NCBI RefSeq assembly: GCF_002865585.1
Contig: NZ_CP025581.1
Span: 3,720,001-3,784,000, forward strand
DNA from: Nocardioides houyundeii
Lineage (GTDB): Bacteria > Actinomycetota > Actinomycetes > Propionibacteriales > Nocardioidaceae
Reading direction: 5' to 3'
Length of the DNA stretch: 64,000 nt
In this document: piece by piece, positions 23,439-31,914 of the stretch
How positions within the stretch are numbered: the stretch's first letter is position 1
How the letters are laid out: each line of letters starts with the position of its first letter
The notes under the pieces: model-generated
Seen by the model: only the letters and a program-made list of their open reading frames with translations
Database searches by the model: none
What the model was told of the DNA's origin: nothing
Made by a program: the position numbers and the translations under genes

Positions 23439-23840
23439 ATGGAACTCAACGGCATGAATCTCCCGGGCCTGAGCACGGCACGGGGCTGCTACCGGCTGGG
23501 GCTGACGCTGACGGTGCTGACCGCGCTCTTCCTGGTCCTGGCCATCGGCGCGCTGGGCCTGATCGGCGCGGGCGGGGAGGCGGACCGGCCCTACCTCGCG
23601 GTGCTCGCGGTCGGCGTGGTGGGCGCGGTGCTCTCCCGGCTGCGGGCCTCCGGCATGGCGCTGACCGTGGCGGCGATGGCCCTGGTGCAGGTCGGCGTAC
23701 CGGTGGTGGCATACCTGGTCGGCGACACCGACGGGCTCTCCCGGGGCCAGAAGCTCGACGTCGTCGCGCTCACCGCGATGTACGTCGTCCTCTTCGGCGC
23801 CGCGGCGTGGCTGTTCCGGCGTGCCGCCGAGCTGGCCTGA
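23439..23840 (+). CDS. Four-helix membrane protein
   Basis: 133 residues from the ATG at 23439. Hydrophobic helices are LTLTVLTALFLVLAIGALGLI, YLAVLAVGVVGAVLSRL, ALTVAAMALVQVGVPVVAYLV and VVALTAMYVVLFGAAAWLF, with no cofactor motif. I do not recognise a named family. It is a lone gene divergent from the conserved hypothetical on its left; its TGA is 7 bases from the stop of the convergent gene on its right. Confidence 0.7.
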   Translation: MELNGMNLPGLSTARGCYRLGLTLTVLTALFLVLAIGALGLIGAGGEADRPYLAVLAVGVVGAVLSRLRASGMALTVAAMALVQVGVPVVAYLVGDTDGLSRGQKLDVVALTAMYVVLFGAAAWLFRRAAELA

Positions 23841-23846
23841 GCGACG

Positions 23847-24674
23847 TCAGGGGGTAGGGACGACTTCCAGGGGGGCGGGTGCCGGGGCCACGGGGACCGA
23901 CTCCGTCGGCGGCGCGGTCGGCGTGGGGGCCGGAGCCTCTTCGACGGTCTCCGACGGGGTCGCGCTCGGCGACGGGGTGGGGGTCGGCGTGGCCTCGTCG
24001 GTGGCCGGGGCGCTGGGGCTGGCCTCCTCGCTCGGGGTCGAGGTGCTGGTGGGCGCCTCGGACGGTCGGGGAGCCTCCCGCTCCTGCTTGCCGCCGCCGT
24101 CGTTGGTGACGCTGCCGATCGAGGTGCGGCCGTCGCCGCCCCCGGTGCGCGAGGCGACGCTGCGTCCGGTCACGACCTCGAAGGCGGTGATCGCGACCAG
24201 CACCGCGATGAAGAGCGCGACCGCGGTGATCCCGATCCGCTTCCAGGGCAGCTCCGCCAGCCGAGCGCTGAGCGGCGCGGGGCCGGGTTCGGCAACCGTC
24301 GCGTCCAGCCGGGTCTTGGCCTCCTGGAGGCGCCGGTCGGCGGCGTGCAGGTGGGCCTCGACGGCCGTGTCGTCACCGGCACGGCGACCGGCCCGACGTA
24401 CCTCTGCCTGGGCGACGCCGACCTTGCCCAGCGTGACCTGCTGCGCCTTCGCCACGGTTTCCTTGCTGCGGGCCAGGCCCGCGGAGTAGAGCGCGGTGCC
24501 GATGGTCGCCGCGATGCTGCCGAGAGCCGCGCCGATGATCGTCCCTGCCGCACCGAGGGTCGAGAGAAGGACGGAAGTCGTGACTGCGGCCAGGGCGCCG
24601 GCCACGGTCTTCAGCCAGTCGATGTCGAGCTTGTTCGCGGGTGCTGGGCGTGCGGGCAGTTCAGTGTCAGGCAT
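23847..24674 (-). CDS. Membrane protein with long Pro/Thr/Ser-rich tail
   Basis: 275 residues from the ATG at 24674. A hydrophobic pair (KTVAGALAAVTTSVLLSTLGAAGTIIGAALGSIAATIG) is followed by a helical, charged segment that could be a coiled coil (QLTLGKV... VEAHLHAADRRLQEAKTRLDATV) and a second membrane helix (GITAVALFIAVLVAITAF). The last 90 residues are a low-complexity tail of Thr, Ser, Pro and Ala repeats (TPTPTPSPSATPSETV), likely outside the cell, where it may be a wall-spanning stalk. No enzymatic motif is present; a role in cell envelope structure is guessed only. Confidence 0.65.
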   Translation of the reverse strand: MPDTELPARPAPANKLDIDWLKTVAGALAAVTTSVLLSTLGAAGTIIGAALGSIAATIGTALYSAGLARSKETVAKAQQVTLGKVGVAQAEVRRAGRRAGDDTAVEAHLHAADRRLQEAKTRLDATVAEPGPAPLSARLAELPWKRIGITAVALFIAVLVAITAFEVVTGRSVASRTGGGDGRTSIGSVTNDGGGKQEREAPRPSEAPTSTSTPSEEASPSAPATDEATPTPTPSPSATPSETVEEAPAPTPTAPPTESVPVAPAPAPLEVVPTP

Positions 24675-24744
24675 CCCCTCCACCATGCCAGCGGAGAACA
24701 ACCGGGTTGAGCCTGGCCCCGGTCGGCGCGTGAGGTATCTCTCG

Positions 24745-24767
24745 GCGTCCCGGAGGGCCGGGGACGC
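24745..24767 (-). terminator. Candidate hairpin terminator
   Basis: GCGTCCC (24745-24751) and GGGACGC (24761-24767) pair across a 9 base loop just beyond the stop of the alpha/beta hydrolase gene on the minus strand. There is no clear T tract. Confidence 0.35.
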
Positions 24768-24775
24768 GCTCGCGC

Positions 24776-25675
24776 TCAGCGCTCCCGGGCGACCTGGAAC
24801 GACGTACGCACGTGGGCGGCGATGTCGTCCCGCGCCCGTCGTCCCTCGGGCACCGGCAGCAGCGCGTAGACGTGCAGCGCCCCCTCGAGCTCGGTGTAGC
24901 GGAAGGACGGCTCACCCGACATCCGGTCACGCACCAGGCGGCAGTCGGGCAGCGTGATGTCGCGGGTGCCGACCCACAGGGCCAGGGGCGGCAGCGCCGA
25001 GAAGTCTCCGTGCAGTGGGCTGACGGCGGGATCCTGCAGCGGCGTCCCGGCGGCCCAGGCCGCCGCGATCGGGACCAGCCCGGCGCGGCTCAGCCACGGG
25101 TCGACCCGCTCCACGACCGGGATCTGGGGGTTGGCCATCGCCAGGTCGAGCCAGGGCGCCAGGGCGGTGACGCCGACGAGCGCGGACCGGGTCGCGGGTG
25201 CTGCGTGCTGGGCGGCCAGCAGCGCGAGGCCGCCGCCGGCGGAGTCCCCGACCAGGTGGACCAGCGACCCGGCCTGGGCGAGCTCGGCCACCACGGCGCT
25301 CGCCAAGGCCAGCGCCTGGGCCGCGTCGTGCTCGGGCGCCAGCCCGTAGATCGGGACGTGCACCGGGCAGCCGGTCCGGTCCGCCAGGTGGGCGACGAAC
25401 TGCCACTGCTGGGACACGATCTCGCCGACGTAGGCACCGCCGTGCAGGTAGACCACCGCGCCTGCCTGGCTGCTCGTGCGGGGATGGACCACGTGGACGG
25501 TGAACCCGGAGACCTCGTACCGCTCCAGCAGCCGGCCGGAGCGCAGCGACCTCGGCGGCTCGGCCGAGCCCTTGGCGCGCGCCAGCCGAGCGCGCCCCGC
25601 CTCCTGCGTGGCGAGGTGCGGCTTGAACACCACGGAGAACAGGATCGCGAGTCCGCGCATCTGCCAGCTGGCCAT
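24776..25675 (-). CDS. Alpha/beta hydrolase (HSL/fold-3 group)
   Basis: 299 residues from the ATG at 25675 (a GTG at 25705 in frame is a less likely alternative). The oxyanion-hole motif VVYLHGGAYVGEIV (HGGxx) and the nucleophile elbow HLVGDSAGGGLALLAA (GDSAG) are the signature of the hormone-sensitive-lipase group. Later residues include an acid in WVGTRDITLPDC and a closing His in EGALHVYALLPVPEG, completing the Ser-Asp-His triad. It hydrolyses ester bonds in the cytoplasm; the substrate is not inferable. It is a single gene with a possible hairpin terminator after it. Confidence 0.92.
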   Translation of the reverse strand: MASWQMRGLAILFSVVFKPHLATQEAGRARLARAKGSAEPPRSLRSGRLLERYEVSGFTVHVVHPRTSSQAGAVVYLHGGAYVGEIVSQQWQFVAHLADRTGCPVHVPIYGLAPEHDAAQALALASAVVAELAQAGSLVHLVGDSAGGGLALLAAQHAAPATRSALVGVTALAPWLDLAMANPQIPVVERVDPWLSRAGLVPIAAAWAAGTPLQDPAVSPLHGDFSALPPLALWVGTRDITLPDCRLVRDRMSGEPSFRYTELEGALHVYALLPVPEGRRARDDIAAHVRTSFQVARER

Positions 25676-25739
25676 GCCCGGACTGTACGGGTGGTACGCC
25701 GCCACAACCGGGCATCTGCACCCGCGAGGCGGCGCGAGC

Positions 25740-26432
25740 TCAGATGCTCCCGAGCCCCTGGCGCTGCAGTCCGTCGGAGTCGAAGTTGGCCGGGTCCAGC
25801 CAGCGCTCGTGCCGCGCCCGGATCGCGGGCCACTCGGAGTCGAGGATGGAGAACCAGTCGGTGTCGCGGGTGCGGCCCTTGATGACCATGTGCTGGCGGA
25901 AGCGCCCCTCGTAGGTGAACCCGAAGCGCGCGGCCGCCCGGCGGGACGGCGCGTTGAGGGTGTCGCACTTCCACTCCACGCGGCGGTAGCCCAGGTCGTC
26001 GAAGACGTGCCGGAGCAGGAGGTGGATGGCCTCGGTAGCAGCGGCGGTGCGCTGCATCCCCCGGCCGAACAGGACGCCGGAGATCTCCACGACCCCGGAG
26101 GAGGGGACGCAGGGGAAGAACGTCGCCAGGCCGGACGCGATGCCGCCGACGGGGACGAAGACCTGGGTGACGCTGTCGGTCCTGGCGGCCAGGGCCCGCA
26201 CCAGCTCCTCTTCGACCTCGGCCCTCGACGTGGGGAACGGGACCGGCCGGTAGGTCCACAGGGACTCGTCGCCGGGTCGGCACAGCGAGGCGTAGAGGGC
26301 GTCGGTGTGCCGCTGGTCGATCGGCTCCGCGGTGACGTAGCGGCCGGCGAGCTCGACCCGCTCGGGCATCGGGCGTGGCGACCACTCGGGGACGAGAGCG
26401 CCGACGGACTGGCCGTGCGCGTTGGTCTCCAC
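25740..26432 (-). CDS. GNAT acetyltransferase (RimJ/RimL-like)
   Basis: 230 residues from the GTG at 26432, whose product length and opening (ETNAHGQSVGALVPEWSPRP) fit the usual homologues; a longer reading from 26651 adds an unsupported 73 residues. Segments typical of the RimJ/RimL group include PERVELAGRYVTAEPIDQRH, IEWKCDTLN-like RRVEWKCDTLNAPSRRAAARFGFTYEGRFRQHMVIKG and the final DWFSILDSEWPAIR. This group acetylates ribosomal N termini or small amines. Alone on its strand, divergent from nothing obvious. The first 20 residues are less certain. Confidence 0.85.
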   Translation of the reverse strand: METNAHGQSVGALVPEWSPRPMPERVELAGRYVTAEPIDQRHTDALYASLCRPGDESLWTYRPVPFPTSRAEVEEELVRALAARTDSVTQVFVPVGGIASGLATFFPCVPSSGVVEISGVLFGRGMQRTAAATEAIHLLLRHVFDDLGYRRVEWKCDTLNAPSRRAAARFGFTYEGRFRQHMVIKGRTRDTDWFSILDSEWPAIRARHERWLDPANFDSDGLQRQGLGSI

Positions 26433-26719
26433 GACCGCGACGGTAGCGGGCTGCGTGCCGGGTGCGCTGCTGAAGGCTCCGTAGCGGGACGTCTTCTCGC
26501 CGGGGTCGGCCGCGGTGACAGCGCCGGCCAGGGCTGAGCCCGCCGCGCCGTCGGTCCAGCCGCCCCTGCGGGTGTCGAGCGCCTTGAGGACGCCGACGTA
26601 CCTCCTCATCGCTTCACCGCGGCGAGGAGCGCGGCCGGGTAGAGCGGGCACAGGGGCATGGGTCGGACCCTAGAGCGCCCAGCACCCGCTCTACCTAAAT
26701 TTGATGAGATTGCTCAGAT

Positions 26720-27766
26720 TCAGGACAACGTGGAGGTATCGATCACGACGCGGTAGTGGACGTCGCCCGCCACCACCCGCTCGTACGCCGCGTCCACCTC
26801 GTCTGCCGAGATGGTCTCGATGGTGGCCCCGATGCCGTGCTCCGCGCAGAAGTCGAGCATCTCCTGGGTGGCGGGGATGCCCCCGATGTTGGAGCCGGCC
26901 AGCGCGCGGCTGCCACCGACCAGGGCGCCGGGCGGCACCTCGAAGGCCGACGGCGGGAGACCGACGTTGACCAGCGTGCCCATCGGCTTGAGCAGGCCCA
27001 GGTAGGTGCGGATCGGCAGGTCGGCGCTGACGGTGTTGACGATCACGTCGAAGCTGTTGCGCAGCCCCTTGAGGACCGCCGGGTCGCCCGTGGCGGCGTA
27101 CGACGTGGCGCCCAGCTCGCGGGCGTCCTCGCGCTTGGCGTCGGTCCGGCTCAGCACCGTGACGTCGGCGCCCAGGGCAGCGGCGAGCTTGACGGCCATG
27201 TGGCCCAGCCCGCCGAGGCCGACCACCGCGACCTTGGAGCCGGGGCCCACGCCGTAGCGGCGCAGCGGCGTCCAGGTGGTGATGCCGGCGCACAACAGGG
27301 GTGCGGCCTCGTCGAGACCGATGCCCTCGGGGATCCGCACCGCGAACCGCTCGGAGACGACCACGCGCTTGGCGTAGCCGCCCTTGGTCTCCTCGCCGTC
27401 GTAGCCGCGGCCGTTGTAGGTCATCACCGCACCCTTGGTGCAGAACTGCTCCTCGCCGTCCTTGCAGTACTCGCACTCGCCGCAGCTGTCGACCATGCAG
27501 CCGACACCGACGCGGTCGCCGACCTTGTGGCCGGTGACGCCCGCCCCGACCGCGGCGACCGTGCCGGCGATCTCGTGTCCGGGGACCATGGGGAAGATCG
27601 CGGGCCCCCACTCCTCACGGACCTGGTGGATGTCGCTGTGGCAGATGCCTGCGAAGGCGATGTCGATCAGGATGTCGTCGTCGCGCAGCTCGCGGTGCTC
27701 GACGGTGCGGGTCTCGAACGGCGCGCCGGCGGAGGGCGCGACCAGGGCACGGGTGGTCGTCGTCAT
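26720..27766 (-). CDS. Zinc-dependent NAD(P) alcohol dehydrogenase
   Basis: 348 residues from the ATG at 27766, with AAGGG 4 bases upstream. Catalytic zinc ligands are in GICHSDIHQVREEWG and VPGHEIAGTV, the structural zinc cluster is CGECEYCKDGEEQFC, and the NAD(P) fold is VAVVGLGGLGHMAVKLAAALG. The pattern is that of the cinnamyl-alcohol/YahK-type branch of medium-chain dehydrogenases, which mostly use NADPH to interconvert aldehydes and alcohols. It is convergent-to-tandem with the TRAP operon, whose hairpin terminator lies just upstream of it on the same strand, so it should have its own promoter. Confidence 0.94.
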   Translation of the reverse strand: MTTTTRALVAPSAGAPFETRTVEHRELRDDDILIDIAFAGICHSDIHQVREEWGPAIFPMVPGHEIAGTVAAVGAGVTGHKVGDRVGVGCMVDSCGECEYCKDGEEQFCTKGAVMTYNGRGYDGEETKGGYAKRVVVSERFAVRIPEGIGLDEAAPLLCAGITTWTPLRRYGVGPGSKVAVVGLGGLGHMAVKLAAALGADVTVLSRTDAKREDARELGATSYAATGDPAVLKGLRNSFDVIVNTVSADLPIRTYLGLLKPMGTLVNVGLPPSAFEVPPGALVGGSRALAGSNIGGIPATQEMLDFCAEHGIGATIETISADEVDAAYERVVAGDVHYRVVIDTSTLS

Positions 27767-27824
27767 GCCCTTAGTGAACCCGGTGCCCGGTAGCAGTGCT
27801 GATGCCGGTCGGGTGTCGGAAAGG

Positions 27825-27858
27825 CAGGAAGCCCCGGCCGAGCGGCCGGGGCTTCCTG
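27825..27858 (-). terminator. Strong hairpin terminator of the TRAP operon
   Basis: A perfect 15 bp stem, CAGGAAGCCCCGGCC with loop GAGC and the matching arm, begins 15 bases past the TRAP large-permease stop on the minus strand and is followed there by CCTTT. It separates the TRAP operon from the alcohol dehydrogenase. Confidence 0.75.
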
Positions 27859-27872
27859 TTCTCAACGACTTC

Positions 27873-29348
27873 TCACTTCATCAGACCGGGCAACCACAGC
27901 ACGTAGTCCGGGAAGAACACGATCGTCAGCGCGAAGGCGATGGTGATCGGGTAGAACCAGGCGATGCCCTGGATGACCTCGCCCAGCGTCATCGGGACGC
28001 CGGCGTCCTTGGCGATCCGATGGACGATGTAGAGCAGGATCCCCACCGGCGGGGTGAGCACGGCCAGCTCGCCCATCAGGACCGCGAACACTCCGAACAC
28101 CATCGGGTCCACATCGAGCGTCATGGCGATGGGAAGCAGGATCGGCACCGTGATGAGCATCATCGGCACCGGGTCCATGAAGGTGCCGAGCACCAGGTAG
28201 AGCACCAGCACGAGCAGCATGAACCCGACGGCGCCGACGTTGGCGTCCTGCAGGTACTCGGTGAAGACCTTGGGGATCCCGCTCAGCGCCATGAAACGGC
28301 CGAAGATGGAGCCGCCGATGATGATGAGGAAGATGCTGCCCGAGGTGACGACGGTGCTGTGGATGGCGCCGCCGACCGAGCTGCGCAGCATGCCGAAGCC
28401 CTTGGTGGACAGCACCATGAGCGCGGCCGCGACGGCACCGAACGCGCCGGCCTCGGTCGGGGTGAAGGTGCCGGAGTAGAGCCCACCGAGCACCACGCCG
28501 ACCAGGACCACCACCGGCCAGATCCCGGCGCTCTCCCGCAGCCGCTCCTTCCAGGGCTGACGCTCGCCACCCCGCGGTGGGGCCAGCCTCGGGATGGTCA
28601 GCACGATCGCGACCATGGCCACCGCGTAGAGCACGTGCAGCAGGATGCCCGGAAGCATGCCCGCCATCAGCTGCTGGCCGACCGGCACCTGGGCGATGCC
28701 GGCGTAGATCACCAGCAGGATGCTCGGCGGGATGAGCTGCCCGCCGGTGCCGGCCATCAGCACCGCGCCGGCGGCGAAGCGGCGGTCGTAGCCCGCCTTC
28801 ACCATTTCCGGGATGCCGGTGCGGCCCAGCGAGTAGACGATGCCCACGGTGGACCCGCTGGCCGCACCCATCGCTGCTCCGGCGAAGTTGGTGCTCACCG
28901 CCAGACCGGCCGGCGTCCGGCCGACCATGGCCCGGACGGCGCGGTAGATGTCGGCGCCCAGTCCGCTGCGCTCGAGCAGGATGCCCATCAGCACGAACAT
29001 CGGGATCACGCTCAGAGTCCAGCTGTTGGCGCTGGACCACGCCACGTCGTGCAGGCTGTTGATCGCCCCGTTGGTGCTGCCGGTGACCGCCCACAGACCG
29101 AGCAGCCCCACGCCACCCAGGGCCATGCCGACCGGCACCCGCAGGAACATCAGCCAGAGCAGGGCGACCAGGGCCGCGGCACCGATGTTGAGCGGGGTGG
29201 CCCCGCTGAACATCACGAACACGCAGTAGGCCAGGACCACGGGGCTGGTCAAGGCGAAGACGGCCGCGGCGCGGCCGCCCCGTCCGATCCGTCCCGGCGC
29301 CTTTCCCACGACCTCGGGCCCGGAGTCGGGACCAGCGAGCAGGGTCAT
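27873..29348 (-). CDS. dctM: TRAP transporter large permease (DctM-type)
   Basis: 491 residues with about 12 hydrophobic helices in two sets, each with an inward loop typical of this half: NSLHDVAWSSANSWTLSVIPMFVLMG and AGTGGQLIPPSILLVIYAGIA in the first, GTFTPTEAGAFGAVAAALM and PVPMMLITVPILLPI in the second. This subunit moves the substrate with sodium. Its ATG overlaps the stop of the small subunit by one base. The operon order is binding protein, small subunit, large subunit, all on the minus strand, ending at the hairpin. Confidence 0.95.
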   Translation of the reverse strand: MTLLAGPDSGPEVVGKAPGRIGRGGRAAAVFALTSPVVLAYCVFVMFSGATPLNIGAAALVALLWLMFLRVPVGMALGGVGLLGLWAVTGSTNGAINSLHDVAWSSANSWTLSVIPMFVLMGILLERSGLGADIYRAVRAMVGRTPAGLAVSTNFAGAAMGAASGSTVGIVYSLGRTGIPEMVKAGYDRRFAAGAVLMAGTGGQLIPPSILLVIYAGIAQVPVGQQLMAGMLPGILLHVLYAVAMVAIVLTIPRLAPPRGGERQPWKERLRESAGIWPVVVLVGVVLGGLYSGTFTPTEAGAFGAVAAALMVLSTKGFGMLRSSVGGAIHSTVVTSGSIFLIIIGGSIFGRFMALSGIPKVFTEYLQDANVGAVGFMLLVLVLYLVLGTFMDPVPMMLITVPILLPIAMTLDVDPMVFGVFAVLMGELAVLTPPVGILLYIVHRIAKDAGVPMTLGEVIQGIAWFYPITIAFALTIVFFPDYVLWLPGLMK

Positions 29349-29992
29349 CAGATGCTCCTCGTGTCGGGGGCGATCGGCGCCGAGGCGTCGTCGCTGATCG
29401 CGGCGAGCTCACGGTCGACCTCGGAGACCGGCGACTCCGACGGGTCTGCCCGCAGGGTCTCGATCGCGGAGAGCAGGCAGGCCAGGGTGAAGCCGGCGAA
29501 GCCGAGCGGGACCATGAAGCGCAGAGGCCACAGCGGGAGGTCCCCGATCGGGGCGTACTCCCCGGCTTCCATCTGCTCCAGGGCTTCGAGCCACCCGAAC
29601 CAGGCGAAGAGCGCCCCGACCACGGCGACGGCCACCAGCACCAGCGCGTCCACCGCCTGGCGCAGGCGCCCGGGGACCGCATCCATCACGAAGTCGACCT
29701 GGATGCGGCCACCGGTCCGCTGCGCGAGGGCGATGCCGGTGAAGGCGATCGTGGTCATGAACCACGACGCCACGAGGTCGTTGCTGCCGGTGATGCCCGC
29801 GCCCACCACGGTACGCAGCACCACGTCGAGCACGACCACGACGAGGAGCGCCATGAGACCCACGCCGCCGAGCACGGCGTAGCCGGTCCACAGCGCGTCC
29901 GCGCTACGGCCCAGCCGGGTGCGCCGCGCCGGGTCGGTGCCCGGTTCGGGCGGGGACCAGGCCGCGTGCCGGGGCTGGCTGACTGAGCTCAT
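29348..29992 (-). CDS. dctQ: TRAP transporter small permease (DctQ-type)
   Basis: 214 residues from the ATG at 29992 (AAGGAG 5 bases upstream; a longer frame to 30175 has no site). Four helices: VLGGVGLMALLVVVVLDVVLRTVVG, NDLVASWFMTTIAFTGIALAQ, AVDALVLVAVAVVGALFAWFG and PLRFMVPLGFAGFTLACLLSA. The RTGGRIQVDFV loop between the second and third is the usual DctQ pattern. It bridges the binding protein and the large subunit and sits in the membrane. Between the DctP stop and its start there are only 24 bp. Confidence 0.92.
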   Translation of the reverse strand: MSSVSQPRHAAWSPPEPGTDPARRTRLGRSADALWTGYAVLGGVGLMALLVVVVLDVVLRTVVGAGITGSNDLVASWFMTTIAFTGIALAQRTGGRIQVDFVMDAVPGRLRQAVDALVLVAVAVVGALFAWFGWLEALEQMEAGEYAPIGDLPLWPLRFMVPLGFAGFTLACLLSAIETLRADPSESPVSEVDRELAAISDDASAPIAPDTRSI

Positions 29993-30015
29993 GTCGACTC
30001 CTTCGCGGTCCTGGA

Positions 30016-31278
30016 TCAGGACTTCTCGAGGTCGAAGGCCTCGGCCATCACCCGGTCCAGCCACGGGTCCAGGTCGATCTCGGGCGCCTTCGAGGGGTCG
30101 TCGAGGGAGTCGACGAAGCCCTGCAGGTCGGTGTAGTCGGTGTCGAAGCCGAGGTCCTCGACGATGCCGAGCCACTTGTCGTGGGCGGCCTCGTACTCCT
30201 CGAGCAGGCCGGCGGGGTCCTCCACCGAGTCAGGCGCGGTGTCCACCATGTCGGTGAGCACCTTGTCGTGGAACTGGTCGATCTCCTGCTGGACGCCCGC
30301 GTCCACGGAGTCGAACTTCACGCCGTGCTCCCCGGCCTGGGTCGCAAAGGTCCAGAACTGCTCGAGCTGGTCCTCCACGAAGCTCTTGATCCAAGCCCGC
30401 ACGCCGCCGTACATCTCCTGCTGCTGGTCTTCGTCCAACGAGTCCCAGGCGGTGTTGGAGATGGTGACGCCGTCCTGGTTCCAGCCGTTGAACTGCAGCG
30501 GCACGTAGTGGCCGCCGAGCTCCCAGAGCCCGGAGAGGACGTAGTGCGAGGGGTAGGTCATCACGCAGTCGACGACGCCTCGCTGGTAGCCCTCGTAGAT
30601 CTCCTCGGGCAGCAGGGTGACCGGCGTGCCGCCGAGCTCCTCGACCGCCTCCGCCCAGGCCTGGCCGGCGATGCGGATCTTGAGGCCCTTGAAGTCCGAG
30701 AGGTCCTCGACGGGGTCCTTGCACAGCAGGTCGTACTGCTGGACCAGGGCCAGGGGGGCGACGTAGCGGATGCCCTGCTTGTCCAGGTCGGCGTCCAGGG
30801 CGCCGCTGTCGACCGCGAACTCCAGGTGCGCGCCGATCTTCTGCAGCAGGCCCGCCGGGAAGGCCGAGGAGTTGAGGAACGAGGCCGAGCTCAGCCAGTT
30901 GACGACGGGGAAGTCCGCGGGGCTGGTCGGCGGCTGGACGCGGCCCATGTCGAGCAGGCCGTCGTTCATGGCGCTGGCCAGCTCGTTGGTCGGCGCCACG
31001 CTGTTGGACCAGAAGAACTCGAAGTCCACCTCGCCGTCCGTGGCCTTCGTGACCGCGTCGCCGTAGGCCTGGCTCGCGTCGGCGAAGGCGTTGCCCGGGG
31101 CGTAGATGTCCTGGAACTTCAGCGTCGTGGAGTCCTTGGCGGTGTCGGACGACCCACCCCCGGCGCAGGCCCCCAGCAGGGCGAGCGATGCCAGGCTGGC
31201 GGTCAGGACGCCGGCCCGGCGACGGGTTCGGGAGGAGGTGCTCCGGGGCCGGCGGGGGCCAGACGTCACGGGGTTCAT
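30016..31278 (-). CDS. dctP: TRAP transporter substrate-binding lipoprotein (DctP-type)
   Basis: 420 residues. The signal peptide ends in a lipobox, LASLALLGAC, so it is a membrane-anchored lipoprotein on the outer face. The DctP fold shows in TTLKFQDIYAPGNAFADASQ, the DFEFFWSNSVAPTNELASAMNDGLLDMG core and KGLKIRIAGQAWAEAVEELGGTPVTLLPEEIYEGYQRGVVDC, which carries the conserved Arg that binds a carboxylate. The solute is therefore likely an organic acid, though which one is unknown. Divergent from the SnoaL/SDR pair across a promoter with repeated dyads. Confidence 0.94.
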   Translation of the reverse strand: MNPVTSGPRRPRSTSSRTRRRAGVLTASLASLALLGACAGGGSSDTAKDSTTLKFQDIYAPGNAFADASQAYGDAVTKATDGEVDFEFFWSNSVAPTNELASAMNDGLLDMGRVQPPTSPADFPVVNWLSSASFLNSSAFPAGLLQKIGAHLEFAVDSGALDADLDKQGIRYVAPLALVQQYDLLCKDPVEDLSDFKGLKIRIAGQAWAEAVEELGGTPVTLLPEEIYEGYQRGVVDCVMTYPSHYVLSGLWELGGHYVPLQFNGWNQDGVTISNTAWDSLDEDQQQEMYGGVRAWIKSFVEDQLEQFWTFATQAGEHGVKFDSVDAGVQQEIDQFHDKVLTDMVDTAPDSVEDPAGLLEEYEAAHDKWLGIVEDLGFDTDYTDLQGFVDSLDDPSKAPEIDLDPWLDRVMAEAFDLEKS

Positions 31279-31353
31279 GAGGAGCCTTTCAGCGGCGAGA
31301 GGGGGGCGAGAGGGAGCAGGGCGCTGCGGGGGACGCAGGTCACACTGTGGCGA

Positions 31354-31451
31354 TAACCATACGCATCATTCTCCTCGTTACCGGACCGGGGTAGCCGCCG
31401 TTCCGCGGGCTGGGGCGGCGGTCGCTTGGCTCGTTAACCATGCTTATGATT
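31354..31451. promoter_or_regulatory. Paired dyad elements between TRAP operon and SnoaL/SDR genes
   Basis: TAACCATACGCATCATT (31354-31370) and TAACCATGCTTATGATT (31435-31451) agree at 13 of 17 positions, 81 bp apart. Each is a loose dyad with half-sites AACCAT and ATSATT around four bases. Their placement between divergent operons suggests a repressor or activator site, for example of GntR type. Confidence 0.45.
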
Positions 31452-31482
31452 CGCCTTTAAGTGGTAGTGAGAGGAGCTCACG

Positions 31483-31914
31483 GTGGAAGCCGACCAGAGC
31501 AGGAGCGAGCTGCTGACACGGGTGCAGCAGTGGTACGCCGAGTACGCCGGAGCCGTGGACCGCGGTGATCTCGAGGCCCTGGCGGGCCTGGTCACCGAGG
31601 ACGTGACGATCGCCCGTCCCGGGGCCACCGAGCAGGGCAAGGAGGCGTTCCTGGACGTCTACCGCGGCCACGTCGCGCAGGGAATCCCGCTGTGCCAGCA
31701 CGCGGTGACCAACGTCGAGGCGACCGTCGGCGAGCGGGGCATCGAGGCCCGGGCCTACTTCCGCGCCTTCTTCTTCGAGGACCAGGGCACGCGTCTGGTC
31801 GTCGGCCAGTACGACGACCTGCTGGTGGAGAGCCACGGTCGGCTGCGCGCCGCCCACAAGGGCAACGTGGTGCAGCGGATCCTCCGCCTTCCCGCCGCCG
31901 AGGTCGTCCAGTGA
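31483..31914 (+). CDS. SnoaL-like / NTF2-fold protein
   Basis: 143 residues from a GTG with GAGAGGAG upstream. The helix-strand pattern of a SnoaL/NTF2-like protein is visible: QWYAEYAGAVDRGDLEALAGLVTEDVTIA, then PGATEQGKEAFLDVYRG and IEARAYFRAFFFEDQGTRLVVGQYDDLLVE, AHKGNVVQRI. Such proteins are hydrolase, isomerase or dehydratase folds, often acting on small ring or keto compounds. Its TGA overlaps the GTG of the SDR gene, so the two are coupled and probably act in the same pathway as the TRAP importer. Confidence 0.85.
   Translation: MEADQSRSELLTRVQQWYAEYAGAVDRGDLEALAGLVTEDVTIARPGATEQGKEAFLDVYRGHVAQGIPLCQHAVTNVEATVGERGIEARAYFRAFFFEDQGTRLVVGQYDDLLVESHGRLRAAHKGNVVQRILRLPAAEVVQ

Noticed and set aside
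27435..29882. An 815-codon plus-strand frame over the TRAP permeases
   Set aside because: Shadow of the permease genes; His/Asp/Gln-rich product without structure.
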